Shown here: positions 47,174-55,793 of the stretch, in pieces
Layout of the letters: each line of letters begins with the position of its first letter
Numbering within the stretch: position 1 is the stretch's first letter
Origin: Alkalisalibacterium limincola
Lineage (GTDB): Bacteria > Pseudomonadota > Gammaproteobacteria > Xanthomonadales > Xanthomonadaceae
Direction: 5' to 3'
DNA length: 64,000 bases
NCBI RefSeq assembly: GCF_008017755.1
Contig: NZ_VRTS01000004.1
Location: 186,001 to 250,000, forward strand
Position numbers and translations under genes: made by a program
Notes under the pieces: model-generated
The model's database searches: none
What the model was told of the DNA's origin: nothing
What the model saw: the letters and a program-made list of their open reading frames with translations, nothing else

Positions 47174-48212
47174 TGCCGACCCGGTCGCACCCGGCCACGG
47201 CCGCCCCCAGCGGGCGGCGTGCTGCGTCCAGGCCCGGGGGTTTCGCGCTGCCGTCCCGCTCATGCTGGTCGTCCTGCTGGCCGCGTGTTCGATCAATCCG
47301 CGCATCGAGCTCGCTGCGCTGGATGTCCAGCCCACCCGGCTGCAGGGCATCCCGTTCCACCCGCAGACCGAATTCCAGTGTGGCCCGGCCTCGCTGGCGG
47401 GAGTGCTGGGCGCCAGCGGCATCGACGCCGACCCGGATGAGCTGGCGCCACAGGTCTACCTGCCCGGGCGCGAAGGCAGCCTGCAGGTGGAGTTGCTGGG
47501 GGCAACCCGCCGGGCCGGTCGCATTCCCTATGTGATCGACCGCGAGCCCGAGGCGATCGCGGGAGAACTCGCGGCGGGCCGGCCCGTGCTGGTGATGCAG
47601 AACCTGCGGACCCCGCGCTTCCCGGTATGGCATTACGCGGTGGTCACCGGCATGGATCCCGGCAACAACCGCGTCGTGCTCAACTCGGGCACGCAGGAGG
47701 CGCTCGAGGAGCGTGCACCCAGCTTCCTGCGCAGCTGGGACTGGGCGCGGCGCTGGGGCTTCGTCGCGCTTGCGCCGGGCGAATTGCCGGCGTCGGCCGA
47801 TCCCCTGCGCTACGCCGAGGCGGTGGCCGATTTCGAACGCGTGGCAGGCGGTGAAGCCAGCGAGGTGGCCTGGCGCGCGGCCCTGCTGCGCTGGCCCACC
47901 GACCACCGTCCACGCCTGGCCCTGGGAAACCTGGCCTATGCCGACGGACGCAAGGCGGACGCGGCCTCCCTGTACCACGAAGGCCTCAAGGCCCGGCCCG
48001 GCGACCCGGTCCTGTCCAACAACCTGGCAACCGTATTGGGGGAGCTGGGTTGCGCGGACGCCGCGCGAGCGGTGATCGTTCCGGCACTGGCCGACTTGCC
48101 GGACGAGTCGCCCTGGCGCGAGTCGATGCAGGCCACCGCGGCCGGCCTGGACACGGCGCCGATGGCACCGGCTTCGGCCGCGGTGGACTGCAGCGTCTTC
48201 GTCCTGCGCTGA
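47173..48212 (+). CDS. PA2778-family C39-like cysteine peptidase lipoprotein (frame probably broken near 47240-47262)
   Basis: Predicted envelope lipoprotein with an N-terminal C39-like papain-fold domain and C-terminal TPRs. The catalytic region is LQGIPFHPQTEFQCGPASLA (Cys), with His in PVWHYAVVTGMDPGNN and Asn/Asp-type third residue after NRVVLNSG. TPR-like units follow (WPTDHRPRLALGNLAYADGR; PVLSNNLATVLGELGCADA). From ATG 47262 the signal peptide would be only MLVVLLAAC, lacking any basic n-region. The coupled ATG 47173 in another frame gives MPTRSHPATAAPSGRRAASR and, with one base restored, leads into that lipobox. I therefore infer a one-base loss; 346 aa restored. If not, the start is 47262. 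Confidence 0.78.
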
Positions 48213-48250
48213 GGACAGCCCTCTTGCGAACGCCGCGCCGGCGTCCGCGT

Positions 48251-49297
48251 TCAGCCCTCTCCAGCGCGTTCAAGGCAGGCCAGGCCCTCGCCGGCCAGCA
48301 GTCGGGTCATCGCCCCGGCCTGGTTGGCCTGCTCGCTCGCCGCGTTGCCCTGCTGCGCACGACGCGCCACGCCCTGTGCGATCGCCGCCAGCCGGAAGAA
48401 GCTGAAGGCGAGCACGAAATTCCAGTCCGGCAACACCGCATGTGGGCGCAGCGCCCGGTAGTGCGTCAGCAGCTGCGCTTCGTCCGGCAGCCCCAGGGCC
48501 TCGCGATCCAGACCGCCCAGGCCCGGTATCACCGGGTTGCGCGGAAGTCGCAGCGCCATGCACAGGTAGCCAAGGTCGGCGGCGGGGTGGCCCAGCGTGG
48601 ACAGCTCCCAGTCGACCGTCGCGGCTACCTCGGCCCGTCCGGGGTGCCAGATCAGGTTGTCGAGGCGGTAGTCGCCGTGCACCAGGCTGACACTGCCGTC
48701 GTCGGCGGGGCACAGCGAGGGCAGGCGCTCGATCAGCGCCTCGATCGCGTCGATGCGTTGCGTCTCGCTGGCGCGGTACTGCTTCGACCAGCGCGACACC
48801 TGGCGCTGGAAATAGTCGCCTGCGCGTCCGAAGTCGGCCAGTCCGGCAGCCTCCACGTCGATGTCATGGATCGCGGCGAGGTTCGCGACCATCGACCGGT
48901 GGTAGGCCGCGCGCCGTTCCTCGGCGATGTCGGGCAGCGCGGGATCCCAGAGGATGTCGCCCTCCACGAAGGCCATGACGTAGAACATCGAGCCGAGCAC
49001 GCCCGTGTCGGTGCACAGCGCCAGGGGTCGTGCCACCGGGACCGCGCCACCGTGGAGCGCACGGATCACCGCGTACTCGCGGTCCACCGCGTGCGCAGAA
49101 GCCAGCAAGGTGCCGGCGGGCTGGCGACGCAGGACGTAGCGGCCGCTGGCGGCTTCGACCAGGTAGGTCGGATTCGACTGGCCGCCCTTGAACTTGCGCG
49201 TCGTGTAGGGGCCACGGAAGCCCTCGACGTGCCCATCGAGCCAGTCGCGCAGCGGCTGGCCGCGCAATCCGTCGTCGTGCGGCACGCCCTCAGTCAT
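48251..49297 (-). CDS. APH-fold phosphotransferase (ACAD10/11-N / LvaA-like kinase)
   Basis: 348 aa aminoglycoside-phosphotransferase-fold kinase of the group fused to acyl-CoA dehydrogenases in ACAD10/11. An N-terminal lobe has [20 protein letters not shown] and [20 protein letters not shown]. The Brenner-type motif is [16 protein letters not shown], followed by [19 protein letters not shown]. The start (ATG 49297) lies inside the stop region of the acyl-CoA dehydrogenase gene (8-base overlap). Known relatives such as LvaA phosphorylate 4-hydroxyacyl-CoA so that the dehydrogenase partner can eliminate phosphate. That role is a strong contextual inference; antibiotic resistance is unlikely. 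Confidence 0.85.
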   Translation of the reverse strand: MTEGVPHDDGLRGQPLRDWLDGHVEGFRGPYTTRKFKGGQSNPTYLVEAASGRYVLRRQPAGTLLASAHAVDREYAVIRALHGGAVPVARPLALCTDTGVLGSMFYVMAFVEGDILWDPALPDIAEERRAAYHRSMVANLAAIHDIDVEAAGLADFGRAGDYFQRQVSRWSKQYRASETQRIDAIEALIERLPSLCPADDGSVSLVHGDYRLDNLIWHPGRAEVAATVDWELSTLGHPAADLGYLCMALRLPRNPVIPGLGGLDREALGLPDEAQLLTHYRALRPHAVLPDWNFVLAFSFFRLAAIAQGVARRAQQGNAASEQANQAGAMTRLLAGEGLACLERAGEG

Positions 49298-50510
49298 GGT
49301 CGCGGGCCTGCTTGAGCATCGAGCGCGCCAACGCGGCCAGGTGGACCTCGTCGGGGCCGTCGGCCAGGCGCAGGGCGCGTGCCGCGGCGTAGGCATGGGC
49401 CAGGAAATGGTCCTGCGACAGGCCCGCGCCACCATGCAGCTGGATCGCGCGGTCGATGACCCGGCAGGCCATCTCCGGCGCCACGATCTTGATCATGCCG
49501 ATCAGGTCGCGCGCGCCACGGTTGCCCTGCCGGTCGAGCTCGGCCGCGGCGTGCAGCGTCAGCAGGCGGGCCTGGTCGATTTCGCAGCGTGAGCGCGCGA
49601 TCGCCTCCTGGGCCATGCCGTGGCCACCCAACGGGCGGCCGAACGCCTCACGCGTGCCGGCGCGCTGCACCATTGCCTCCAATGCGCGCTGCGCCAGGCC
49701 GACCAGGCGCATGCAGTGGTGGATGCGGCCCGGTCCAAGCCGTGCCTGCGCGATCGCGAAGCCGCTGCCGGCATCGCCGATCAGGTTCGAGGCTGGGACA
49801 CGCACGCCATCGAAGGCCAGCTCCACGTGGCCATTGGGCGCGTCGTCGTAGCCGAACACCTTCAACGGGCGCACCACCCGCAGCCCCGGGGCGTCCATCG
49901 GCACCAGCAGCATCGACTGGCGGTGGTGGCGATCGGCCTCGGGCTCGCTCACGCCCATGACGATCAGCACCGCGCAGCGCGGGTCGGCCGCGCCGGTGGT
50001 CCACCACTTGCGGCCGTCGAGCACGTATTCGTCGCCCTCGCGGCGCAGGCGCATCGCCACGTTGGTGGCGTCCGACGACGCCACGTCCGGCTCGGTCATC
50101 GCGAAGCCCGAACGGATGCGTCCCTCCAGAAGCGGAGCCAGCCAGCGTTCCTGCTGCGCGGCCGTGCCGAAAAGGTGAAGCACTTCCATGTTGCCGGTGT
50201 CCGGCGCCGAGCAGTTGAAGACCTCGGGCGCGAACAGCACCCGGCCCATGGTTTCGGCCAGCGGGGCGTACTCGAGGTTGGAGAGTCCCGCGCCGTGGGT
50301 GGCGTCTGGCAGGAACAGGTTCCACAGCCCGGCACCCCGCGCGTCACGCTTGAGTTCCTCGATCACCGGGGGCACCTGCCAGCGCCTCTCGTGCGAGGCA
50401 TCCCACTCCTGGATCCGGGCCTGTGCCGGCTCCACGCGCTCGCGCATGAACTCCTTGAGCCGGGCGTGGAGGTCGCGTGCGCGGTCGGACTGCGGGACGG
50501 GTTCGCTCAT
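49290..50510 (-). CDS. Acyl-CoA dehydrogenase (ACAD10/11 / LvaC-like)
   Basis: 406 aa flavin acyl-CoA dehydrogenase from ATG 50510. FAD/substrate motifs are [59 protein letters not shown]-type ([20 protein letters not shown]), [19 protein letters not shown], and [18 protein letters not shown]. The catalytic Glu of classical enzymes is replaced by the ADGPDEVH signature ([18 protein letters not shown]), as in ACAD10/11-type enzymes. It overlaps the kinase gene by 8 bases. The longer open frame upstream is not conserved. The histidine phosphatase gene lies 74 bases upstream, same strand. Confidence 0.9.
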   Translation of the reverse strand: MSEPVPQSDRARDLHARLKEFMRERVEPAQARIQEWDASHERRWQVPPVIEELKRDARGAGLWNLFLPDATHGAGLSNLEYAPLAETMGRVLFAPEVFNCSAPDTGNMEVLHLFGTAAQQERWLAPLLEGRIRSGFAMTEPDVASSDATNVAMRLRREGDEYVLDGRKWWTTGAADPRCAVLIVMGVSEPEADRHHRQSMLLVPMDAPGLRVVRPLKVFGYDDAPNGHVELAFDGVRVPASNLIGDAGSGFAIAQARLGPGRIHHCMRLVGLAQRALEAMVQRAGTREAFGRPLGGHGMAQEAIARSRCEIDQARLLTLHAAAELDRQGNRGARDLIGMIKIVAPEMACRVIDRAIQLHGGAGLSQDHFLAHAYAAARALRLADGPDEVHLAALARSMLKQARDHD

Positions 50511-50584
50511 GGCAGGGCAGGGGGCTGGCGGGCGGAAGGTCGAGCATGCCATACCGCTGCGTACTGCAGGTGTGCGCCGCGGCT

Positions 50585-51277
50585 TCAGTAGTACGTCCAC
50601 ATCCCGCGGTGCTGCGACAGGTGCGGCAGCTCGTTCCAGCTGTGCAGGTGCCAGCGGTCGTCGTGGGCCTTGAGTTCGGTCATCGCCGAGTTCCGCAGGG
50701 CCAGGTTCAGCCGCACCGCGGTGTCGTCGGGAGCCTGCAGAGCGTGACGGACCAGCTGCGAGATCACCCCGCCGGAGCTGATCACCCAGACCTCGCCGTC
50801 GCCGGCACGGGCATCCATGCGCTGCAGGGCCGCGATGGTGCGATCGCGGAAACCGGCCCAGCTTTCGCTGTCGCCGACCGCGCCGCCCTTCGACCATCGG
50901 GTGATCGCCGCGACCAGCAGGTCCAGCACTTCGCGAGGTTCGGGCCGCTGCCCGGATGCCAGCAGCCGCGTGGCCGGGTGGTCGGGGTGCTCCGCAAGGA
51001 AGCCGCTGATGACCGCGTGGTGGTCGAACTCGGCGAAGGCCGGGTCGTGTTCGGGTTCGGGCAGTGCGTCGCCGGAGCGCACCCATGCCTCGGCCATCGC
51101 CGCCCAGGTTTCGCGATGGCGACGCATGCCGCCCCCGATCACGCGGGCCGGGCGCCGGCCATGGGCGTGCAGCCACGCGCCGAGGTGGCGCGCCTGCTCG
51201 TGGCCCAGGTCGGAAAGCCGGTCGTAGTCGTCGCTGCCGAAGGACGCCTGCCCGTGACGCACCAGCAAGAGCGTCAT
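50585..51277 (-). CDS. Histidine phosphatase family protein
   Basis: 230 aa phosphoglycerate-mutase-like phosphatase of the RHG superfamily. The motif is [20 protein letters not shown] at the N-terminus, with a second Arg in [19 protein letters not shown] and the C-terminal His in [19 protein letters not shown], where GGVISQL replaces the usual GHG. Such members dephosphorylate small phosphorylated metabolites, but the substrate cannot be told from sequence. It sits upstream of the acyl-CoA dehydrogenase and kinase, with the DUF4426 gene 7 bases further upstream, so all may be one transcript. Confidence 0.87.
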   Translation of the reverse strand: MTLLLVRHGQASFGSDDYDRLSDLGHEQARHLGAWLHAHGRRPARVIGGGMRRHRETWAAMAEAWVRSGDALPEPEHDPAFAEFDHHAVISGFLAEHPDHPATRLLASGQRPEPREVLDLLVAAITRWSKGGAVGDSESWAGFRDRTIAALQRMDARAGDGEVWVISSGGVISQLVRHALQAPDDTAVRLNLALRNSAMTELKAHDDRWHLHSWNELPHLSQHRGMWTYY

Positions 51278-51284
51278 CGGGCAC

Positions 51285-51722
51285 TCACCGGGTGAAGAAC
51301 TGCTGGCTGAACCGTACCCGGATGGAGCGTGCCTCGCCCTCGATCGAGGCCTCGATCTCGAAGTCGAGCGTGTCGCCCTCGCCGAAGCGGGCTTCGCCCA
51401 GGTAGTAGATCGCGTCGGCCTCGCGCACCTGGCGAAGGCGCAAGGTCTGCAACTGGCCGACCTGGTTGCGCACGTTCGCGCTGATGTCGGCCTCCACGGG
51501 CTCGCCCAGGCCGTCGGCGCTTTCGCGGCGCACCGCCAGGTTCAGCAGCGCGCGGCTCGATGAGCGGGTGATGCCGGCGGCGCGGGCCACCTCCGGCGAG
51601 ATCATCGTCGAGGGCATCGCGCTGTAATACAGCGTGTAGTCGCCCGAGCGCACCGATTCGGCCTGGGCCGGGGCCAGCAGGGCCGGCAGCAGCAGGGCTG
51701 CCAGGAGTGCCACGATACGCAT
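51285..51722 (-). CDS. DUF4426 secreted protein
   Basis: 145 aa secreted protein of DUF4426. The signal peptide is MRIVALLAALLLPALLAPAQ (cleavage about AQA-E, residue 21). The mature part has YTLYYSAMPSTMISPEVARA, the family ALLNLAVRRESADG segment, and the late EARFGEGDTLDFEIEASIEG, ending VRFSQQFFTR. A homologue typically lies beside proC/yggS in proteobacteria, as here (proC 42 bases upstream), but no function is known. ATG 51722 is chosen for the signal peptide. Confidence 0.88.
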   Translation of the reverse strand: MRIVALLAALLLPALLAPAQAESVRSGDYTLYYSAMPSTMISPEVARAAGITRSSSRALLNLAVRRESADGLGEPVEADISANVRNQVGQLQTLRLRQVREADAIYYLGEARFGEGDTLDFEIEASIEGEARSIRVRFSQQFFTR

Positions 51723-51763
51723 TGCCTTGCTCCTTGTTGCCGGGCCGGATCGATCCAGCGCGA

Positions 51764-52588
51764 TCAATCGTTCGCCTTTGAAAGTTCCGCCCCGCGGCGT
51801 GTCGCCGCGGTGACGGCCGAGTCGACCAGGGCCTTGAGGCCACCGGCCGCGAAAGCCTCCAGCGCGGCCTGGGTGGTGCCGCCGGGCGAGGTGACGCGTT
51901 CGCGCAGCGTCGCCGCGCTCTCACCGGTTTCGTCCATCATCCGTGCCGCGCCCAGTGCGGTCTGCACCACCAGGGCGCGGGCCGCCTCCGGGTCGAGGCC
52001 CTGGGCGATGCCGGCCTCCTGCATCGCTTCGGCCAGCAGGAAGAAGTAGGCCGGGCCGCTGCCGGAGATGCCGGTGACGGCATCCATGCGCACCTCCTCG
52101 CTGATCCACACCGCGCGACCCACGGCCGACATCAGCGCTTCGGCCAGGGCACGCTGCTGCGTCGATACCGCAGGGTTGGCGTACATGCCCGTGGCGCCGG
52201 CGCCGACCAGCGCCGGCGTGTTGGGCATGGTCCGAACGACCGCCCGGCCGCCGCCAAGCCAGCGGTCGATCTGCGCGGTGGTGATGCCGGCGGCCACCGA
52301 CACCAGCACCGGCGATTCCCGCTGGGCGACGTCGGCCAGGGTGGTGCACACCTCGCGCATCACCTGCGGCTTGACCGCCAGCACCCAGGCCGCCGCGCCG
52401 GACACCGCGTCGGCTGCATCGGCGTGGGTGTCGACGCCGAAATCGGCCACCAGCGCCTCGCGCAGGGCGCCGTTGGGCTCGGCCACGCGTATGCCCGAGG
52501 CCGGGTGGCCGCTGGCCACCAGCCCGCCGATGATGCTGCGGGCCATGTTGCCGCCACCGATGAAGACCACGACCTGGGAAGAAGGCAT
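51764..52588 (-). CDS. proC: Pyrroline-5-carboxylate reductase
   Basis: ProC reduces pyrroline-5-carboxylate to proline with NAD(P)H. 274 aa from ATG 52588. The Rossmann motif is VVVFIGGGNMARSIIGGLVA, AVKPQVMREVCTTLADV follows, and the C-terminal signature is RVTSPGGTTQAALEAFAAGG. MPNTPALVGAGATGMYAN is typical of the family. It sits in the usual yggS-proC-DUF4426 order on one strand. The frame is open further upstream (52621) but without conserved residues. Length fits (E. coli 269). Confidence 0.96.
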   Translation of the reverse strand: MPSSQVVVFIGGGNMARSIIGGLVASGHPASGIRVAEPNGALREALVADFGVDTHADAADAVSGAAAWVLAVKPQVMREVCTTLADVAQRESPVLVSVAAGITTAQIDRWLGGGRAVVRTMPNTPALVGAGATGMYANPAVSTQQRALAEALMSAVGRAVWISEEVRMDAVTGISGSGPAYFFLLAEAMQEAGIAQGLDPEAARALVVQTALGAARMMDETGESAATLRERVTSPGGTTQAALEAFAAGGLKALVDSAVTAATRRGAELSKAND

Positions 52589-52645
52589 CCGTACTCCGCG
52601 AATAAGAAGATCAGCCCACAAGGGTCGAACCGGTAGGCCCCTGCG

Positions 52646-53368
52646 TCAAGCCTCGGCCGGCGCGCGTGGGCCGAACAGGGCGGTGCCCACCCGCACCAGG
52701 GTGGCACCGTGGGCGATGGCCAGCTCGAAATCACCACTCATGCCCATCGACAGTGTATCCACGCCCGGGTGGCGGGCGGCCAGGTCGGCCTGGAGCCGGC
52801 GCAGTGCCTCGAACGCACGCGCGCGCTCGCGCGGGTCGGGGTGGGGTTCGGGAATGGCCATCAGCCCGCGCAGGCGCAGCCGCTCGTGGCTGGCGATGGC
52901 ATCGGCCAACCCGGCGATCGCGCCGGGTGCGCAGCCCGACTTGCTGTCCTCGTCGTCGATGTTCACCTGGATGAGGATGTTCAACGGCGGCCGCCCGAGG
53001 GGTCGATGGCGCGCAAGCGCGTGGACCAGCTTGTCCCGGTCCACCGACTGGATCCAGTCGAAACGCTCCGCTGCCGGCTTCGCCTTGTTCGACTGCAATG
53101 GCCCGATCAGGTGCCACTCCAGCGCCAGGTCGGCCAGCACGTCCTGCTTCGCCAGCGCCTCCTGCACGTAGTTTTCGCCGAAACGGCGCTGGCCACAGGC
53201 GGCCAGGGCGCGGATCCGGGACGCATCCTGGGTCTTGGAGACCGCCAGGAGCGTGGGGTTTGTCCTGCCTCCGGCGGGCATCGCGTTCTCGATCTTCGAC
53301 AGCACCGCCCGGTGGCGGCTGCACAGGTCTTCGGATCGGGCAGGGGGGCTTTCCGGGGCAAGGTTCAT
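52646..53368 (-). CDS. YggS-family PLP homeostasis protein
   Basis: PLP-binding alanine-racemase-fold protein without known catalysis, controlling free PLP and amino-acid pools (YggS/PLPBP). 240 aa from ATG 53368 (or GTG 53371). The PLP lysine is in TLLAVSKTQDASRIRAL. FGENYVQEALAKQD, WHLIGPLQSNKAKPAAERFD, NILIQVNIDDEDSKSG and SMGMSGDFELAIAHGATLVR followed by VGTALFG are standard. It is divergent from pilT by 123 bases and is first in the yggS-proC-DUF4426 group. Confidence 0.94.
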   Translation of the reverse strand: MNLAPESPPARSEDLCSRHRAVLSKIENAMPAGGRTNPTLLAVSKTQDASRIRALAACGQRRFGENYVQEALAKQDVLADLALEWHLIGPLQSNKAKPAAERFDWIQSVDRDKLVHALARHRPLGRPPLNILIQVNIDDEDSKSGCAPGAIAGLADAIASHERLRLRGLMAIPEPHPDPRERARAFEALRRLQADLAARHPGVDTLSMGMSGDFELAIAHGATLVRVGTALFGPRAPAEA

Positions 53369-53491
53369 CACGGGTTCCGCTTTTTCGGACTGGGGCTATA
53401 CTCGGCCAAGGGAGCAGGACATGCTGCGGGGAAGGCATGTCCGCCTGTCCCGGCAAACGACTGCACACGCGCAATATTTGGGGAGTAGCGC

Positions 53492-54529
53492 ATGGATATC
53501 GCCGAGCTGCTGGCATTTTCGGTCAAGAACAAGGCCTCCGACCTCCACCTGTCCGCCGGCTTGCCGCCGATGATCCGGGTCGATGGCGACGTGCGCCGCA
53601 TCAACATCCCGGCATTGGACCACAAGCAGGTCCACGCGCTGGTCTACGACATCATGTCGGACAAGCAGCGCCGCGATTTCGAGGAGTTCCTCGAGGTCGA
53701 CTTCTCGTTCGAGATCCCGGGCCTGGCGCGCTTCCGCGTCAACGCGTTCAACCAGAACCGCGGTGCCGGAGCGGTGTTCCGCACCATTCCGTCCGAAGTG
53801 CTGACGCTCGACGACCTGGCCGCACCGAAGATCTTCCGCGAACTCATCGACCAGCCGCAGGGCCTGATCCTGGTGACCGGACCGACCGGTTCGGGCAAGT
53901 CGACCACCCTCGCCGCGATGGTCGACCACATCAACAAGAACGAGTACGGGCACATCCTCACCATCGAGGACCCGATCGAGTTCGTGCACACCGCGCAGAA
54001 GTGCCTGATCAACCAGCGCGAGGTGCACCGCGACACGCACGGCTTCGCCGAGGCGCTGCGCTCGGCGCTGCGCGAGGACCCGGACTTCATCCTGGTCGGC
54101 GAGATGCGCGACATCGAGACGATCCGCCTGGCGCTGACCGCCGCGGAAACCGGCCACCTGGTCTTCGCCACGCTGCACACCAGCTCCGCGGCCAAGACCA
54201 TCGACCGCATCATCGACGTGTTCCCCGCGGGCGAGAAGCCGATGGTGCGCTCCATGCTGTCGGAGTCCCTGCGCGCGGTCATCTCGCAGACGCTGATGAA
54301 GAAGGTCGGCGGCGGCCGCGTGGCGGCGCACGAGATCATGGTGGCGATCCCGGCCATCCGCAACCTGATCCGCGAGGACAAGGTCGCGCAGATGTATTCG
54401 GCGATCCAGACCGGCCAGAACCAGGGCATGCAGACGCTCGACCAGTGCCTGCAGGACCTGGTGAAGCGTGGGCAGGTGACGCGCCAGGCGGCACGCAACT
54501 ACGCCAAGGACAAGCGCCTGTTCGACTGA
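53492..54529 (+). CDS. pilT: Type IV pilus retraction ATPase PilT
   Basis: PilT hexameric ATPase powers pilus retraction and twitching. 345 aa. Starts MDIAELLAFSVKNKASDLHL. Walker A is GPTGSGKSTTLAAMVDHINK, the Asp/Glu region EDPIEFVHTAQKCLINQREV, Walker B ILVGEMRDIETIRLALTAAE, the His box TLHTSSAAKTIDRIID, and the C-terminal retraction motif AIRNLIREDKVAQMYSAIQT. The ribosome site is weak (GGGAG 8 bases upstream). A TATACT box (53397-53402) may be its -10. pilU follows after 76 bases. Confidence 0.97.
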   Translation: MDIAELLAFSVKNKASDLHLSAGLPPMIRVDGDVRRINIPALDHKQVHALVYDIMSDKQRRDFEEFLEVDFSFEIPGLARFRVNAFNQNRGAGAVFRTIPSEVLTLDDLAAPKIFRELIDQPQGLILVTGPTGSGKSTTLAAMVDHINKNEYGHILTIEDPIEFVHTAQKCLINQREVHRDTHGFAEALRSALREDPDFILVGEMRDIETIRLALTAAETGHLVFATLHTSSAAKTIDRIIDVFPAGEKPMVRSMLSESLRAVISQTLMKKVGGGRVAAHEIMVAIPAIRNLIREDKVAQMYSAIQTGQNQGMQTLDQCLQDLVKRGQVTRQAARNYAKDKRLFD

Positions 54530-54605
54530 CGCAGGCCCGATCCGGTCGGCGTAGACTGGATCCACCCAGACCATCCAGGCCCCGGCGGGCCTTTCGGGGG
54601 ACACG

Positions 54606-55736
54606 ATGAGCAGCATCGATTTCACCAGCTACCTCAAGCTCATGGCGCACAAGAAGGCGTCGGATCTCTTCATCACCGCCGGCGTGGCGCCTTCGATGAA
54701 GGTGCACGGCAAGATCTCGCCGATCACCCAGACGCCGCTGACGCCACAGCAGAGCCGCGACCTGGTGCTCAACGTGATGACGCCGGGCCAGCGCGAGGAG
54801 TTCGAGAAGACCCACGAGTGCCAGTTCGCCATCGGCGTCTCCGGCGTCGGCCGCTTCCGCGTGAGCTGCTTCTACCAGCGCAACCAGGTCGGCATGGTGC
54901 TGCGCCGTATCGAAAGCAAGATCCCGACGGTCGAGGAGCTCAACCTGCCGCCGGTCATCAAGACGCTGGCGATGACCAAGCGCGGCATCATCCTGTTCGT
55001 CGGTGCCACCGGCACCGGCAAGTCGACCTCGCTGGCGGCGATGATCGGCTACCGCAACCAGAACTCGACCGGCCACATCATCACCATCGAGGACCCGATC
55101 GAGTTCGTGCACAAGCACGAGGGTTGCATCATCACCCAGCGCGAGGTCGGCATCGACACCGACAGCTGGGAGAACGCGCTCAAGAACACGCTGCGCCAGG
55201 CGCCGGACGTGATCATGATCGGCGAGGTGCGCACCCGCGAGGGCATGGACCACGCCATCGCGTTCGCCGAGACGGGCCACCTGGTGCTGTGCACGCTGCA
55301 TGCGAACAACGCCAACCAGGCGATGGACCGCATCATCAACTTCTTCCCCGAGGACCGTCGCAACCAGTTGCTGATGGACCTCTCGCTCAACCTCAAGGGC
55401 GTGGTCGCGCAGCAGCTGGTGCCGACGCCCGACGGCAAGGCCCGGCGCGTCGCGCTGGAGATCCTGCTGGGCACCCCGCTGGTGCAGGACTACATCCGCG
55501 ATGGCGAGATCCACAAGCTCAAGGACGTCATGAAGGAATCGACGAACATGGGCATGCGGACCTTCGACCAGGCGCTGTTCGAGCTCTACATGGCCGGCGA
55601 GATCAGCTACGAGGATGCGCTGCGTTACGCCGACTCGACCAACGAGGTGCGCCTGAAGATCAAGCTCAGCCAGGGCGGCGACGCCCACAGCCTGTCCCAG
55701 GGGCTCGACGGCGTGGAGTTGATGGACGAGCGCTGA
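54606..55736 (+). CDS. pilU: PilT-like ATPase PilU
   Basis: PilU is the PilT paralogue that assists pilus retraction against load and depends on PilT. 376 aa, beginning SSIDFTSYLKLMAHKKASDLFI. Walker A is VGATGTGKSTSLAAMIGYRN, EDPIEFVHKHEGCIITQREV follows, Walker B MIGEVRTREGMDHAIAFAET, and the His box TLHANNANQAMDRIIN. Instead of AIRNLIRE it has LGTPLVQDYIRDGEIHKLKD, as in other PilU. The C-terminus is longer than PilT. A strong GGGGG ribosome site is 6 bases before the ATG, and TAGACT (54552-54557) may be a -10. Confidence 0.95.
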   Translation: MSSIDFTSYLKLMAHKKASDLFITAGVAPSMKVHGKISPITQTPLTPQQSRDLVLNVMTPGQREEFEKTHECQFAIGVSGVGRFRVSCFYQRNQVGMVLRRIESKIPTVEELNLPPVIKTLAMTKRGIILFVGATGTGKSTSLAAMIGYRNQNSTGHIITIEDPIEFVHKHEGCIITQREVGIDTDSWENALKNTLRQAPDVIMIGEVRTREGMDHAIAFAETGHLVLCTLHANNANQAMDRIINFFPEDRRNQLLMDLSLNLKGVVAQQLVPTPDGKARRVALEILLGTPLVQDYIRDGEIHKLKDVMKESTNMGMRTFDQALFELYMAGEISYEDALRYADSTNEVRLKIKLSQGGDAHSLSQGLDGVELMDER

Positions 55737-55759
55737 TCCGTCCGGGATTCGCAGGCACG

Positions 55760-55788
55760 ACGGGGCGGGAGACCGCCCCGTTCGCGTT
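55760..55788. terminator. Terminator hairpin between convergent pilU and hybrid kinase
   Basis: Perfect 9-bp stem ACGGGGCGG / CCGCCCCGT with a GAGA loop, followed on the plus strand by TCGCGTTT. The T-run is weak, but the hairpin lies in the 57-base gap between two converging genes, so it may serve both. Confidence 0.6.
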
Positions 55789-55793
55789 TGGCC

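Noticed and set aside
48251-49297. Aminoglycoside resistance gene
   Set aside because: The APH fold matches, but the partner gene is an acyl-CoA dehydrogenase overlapping by 8 bases, and the motif set ([11 protein letters not shown]) is of the ACAD10/11-N group.
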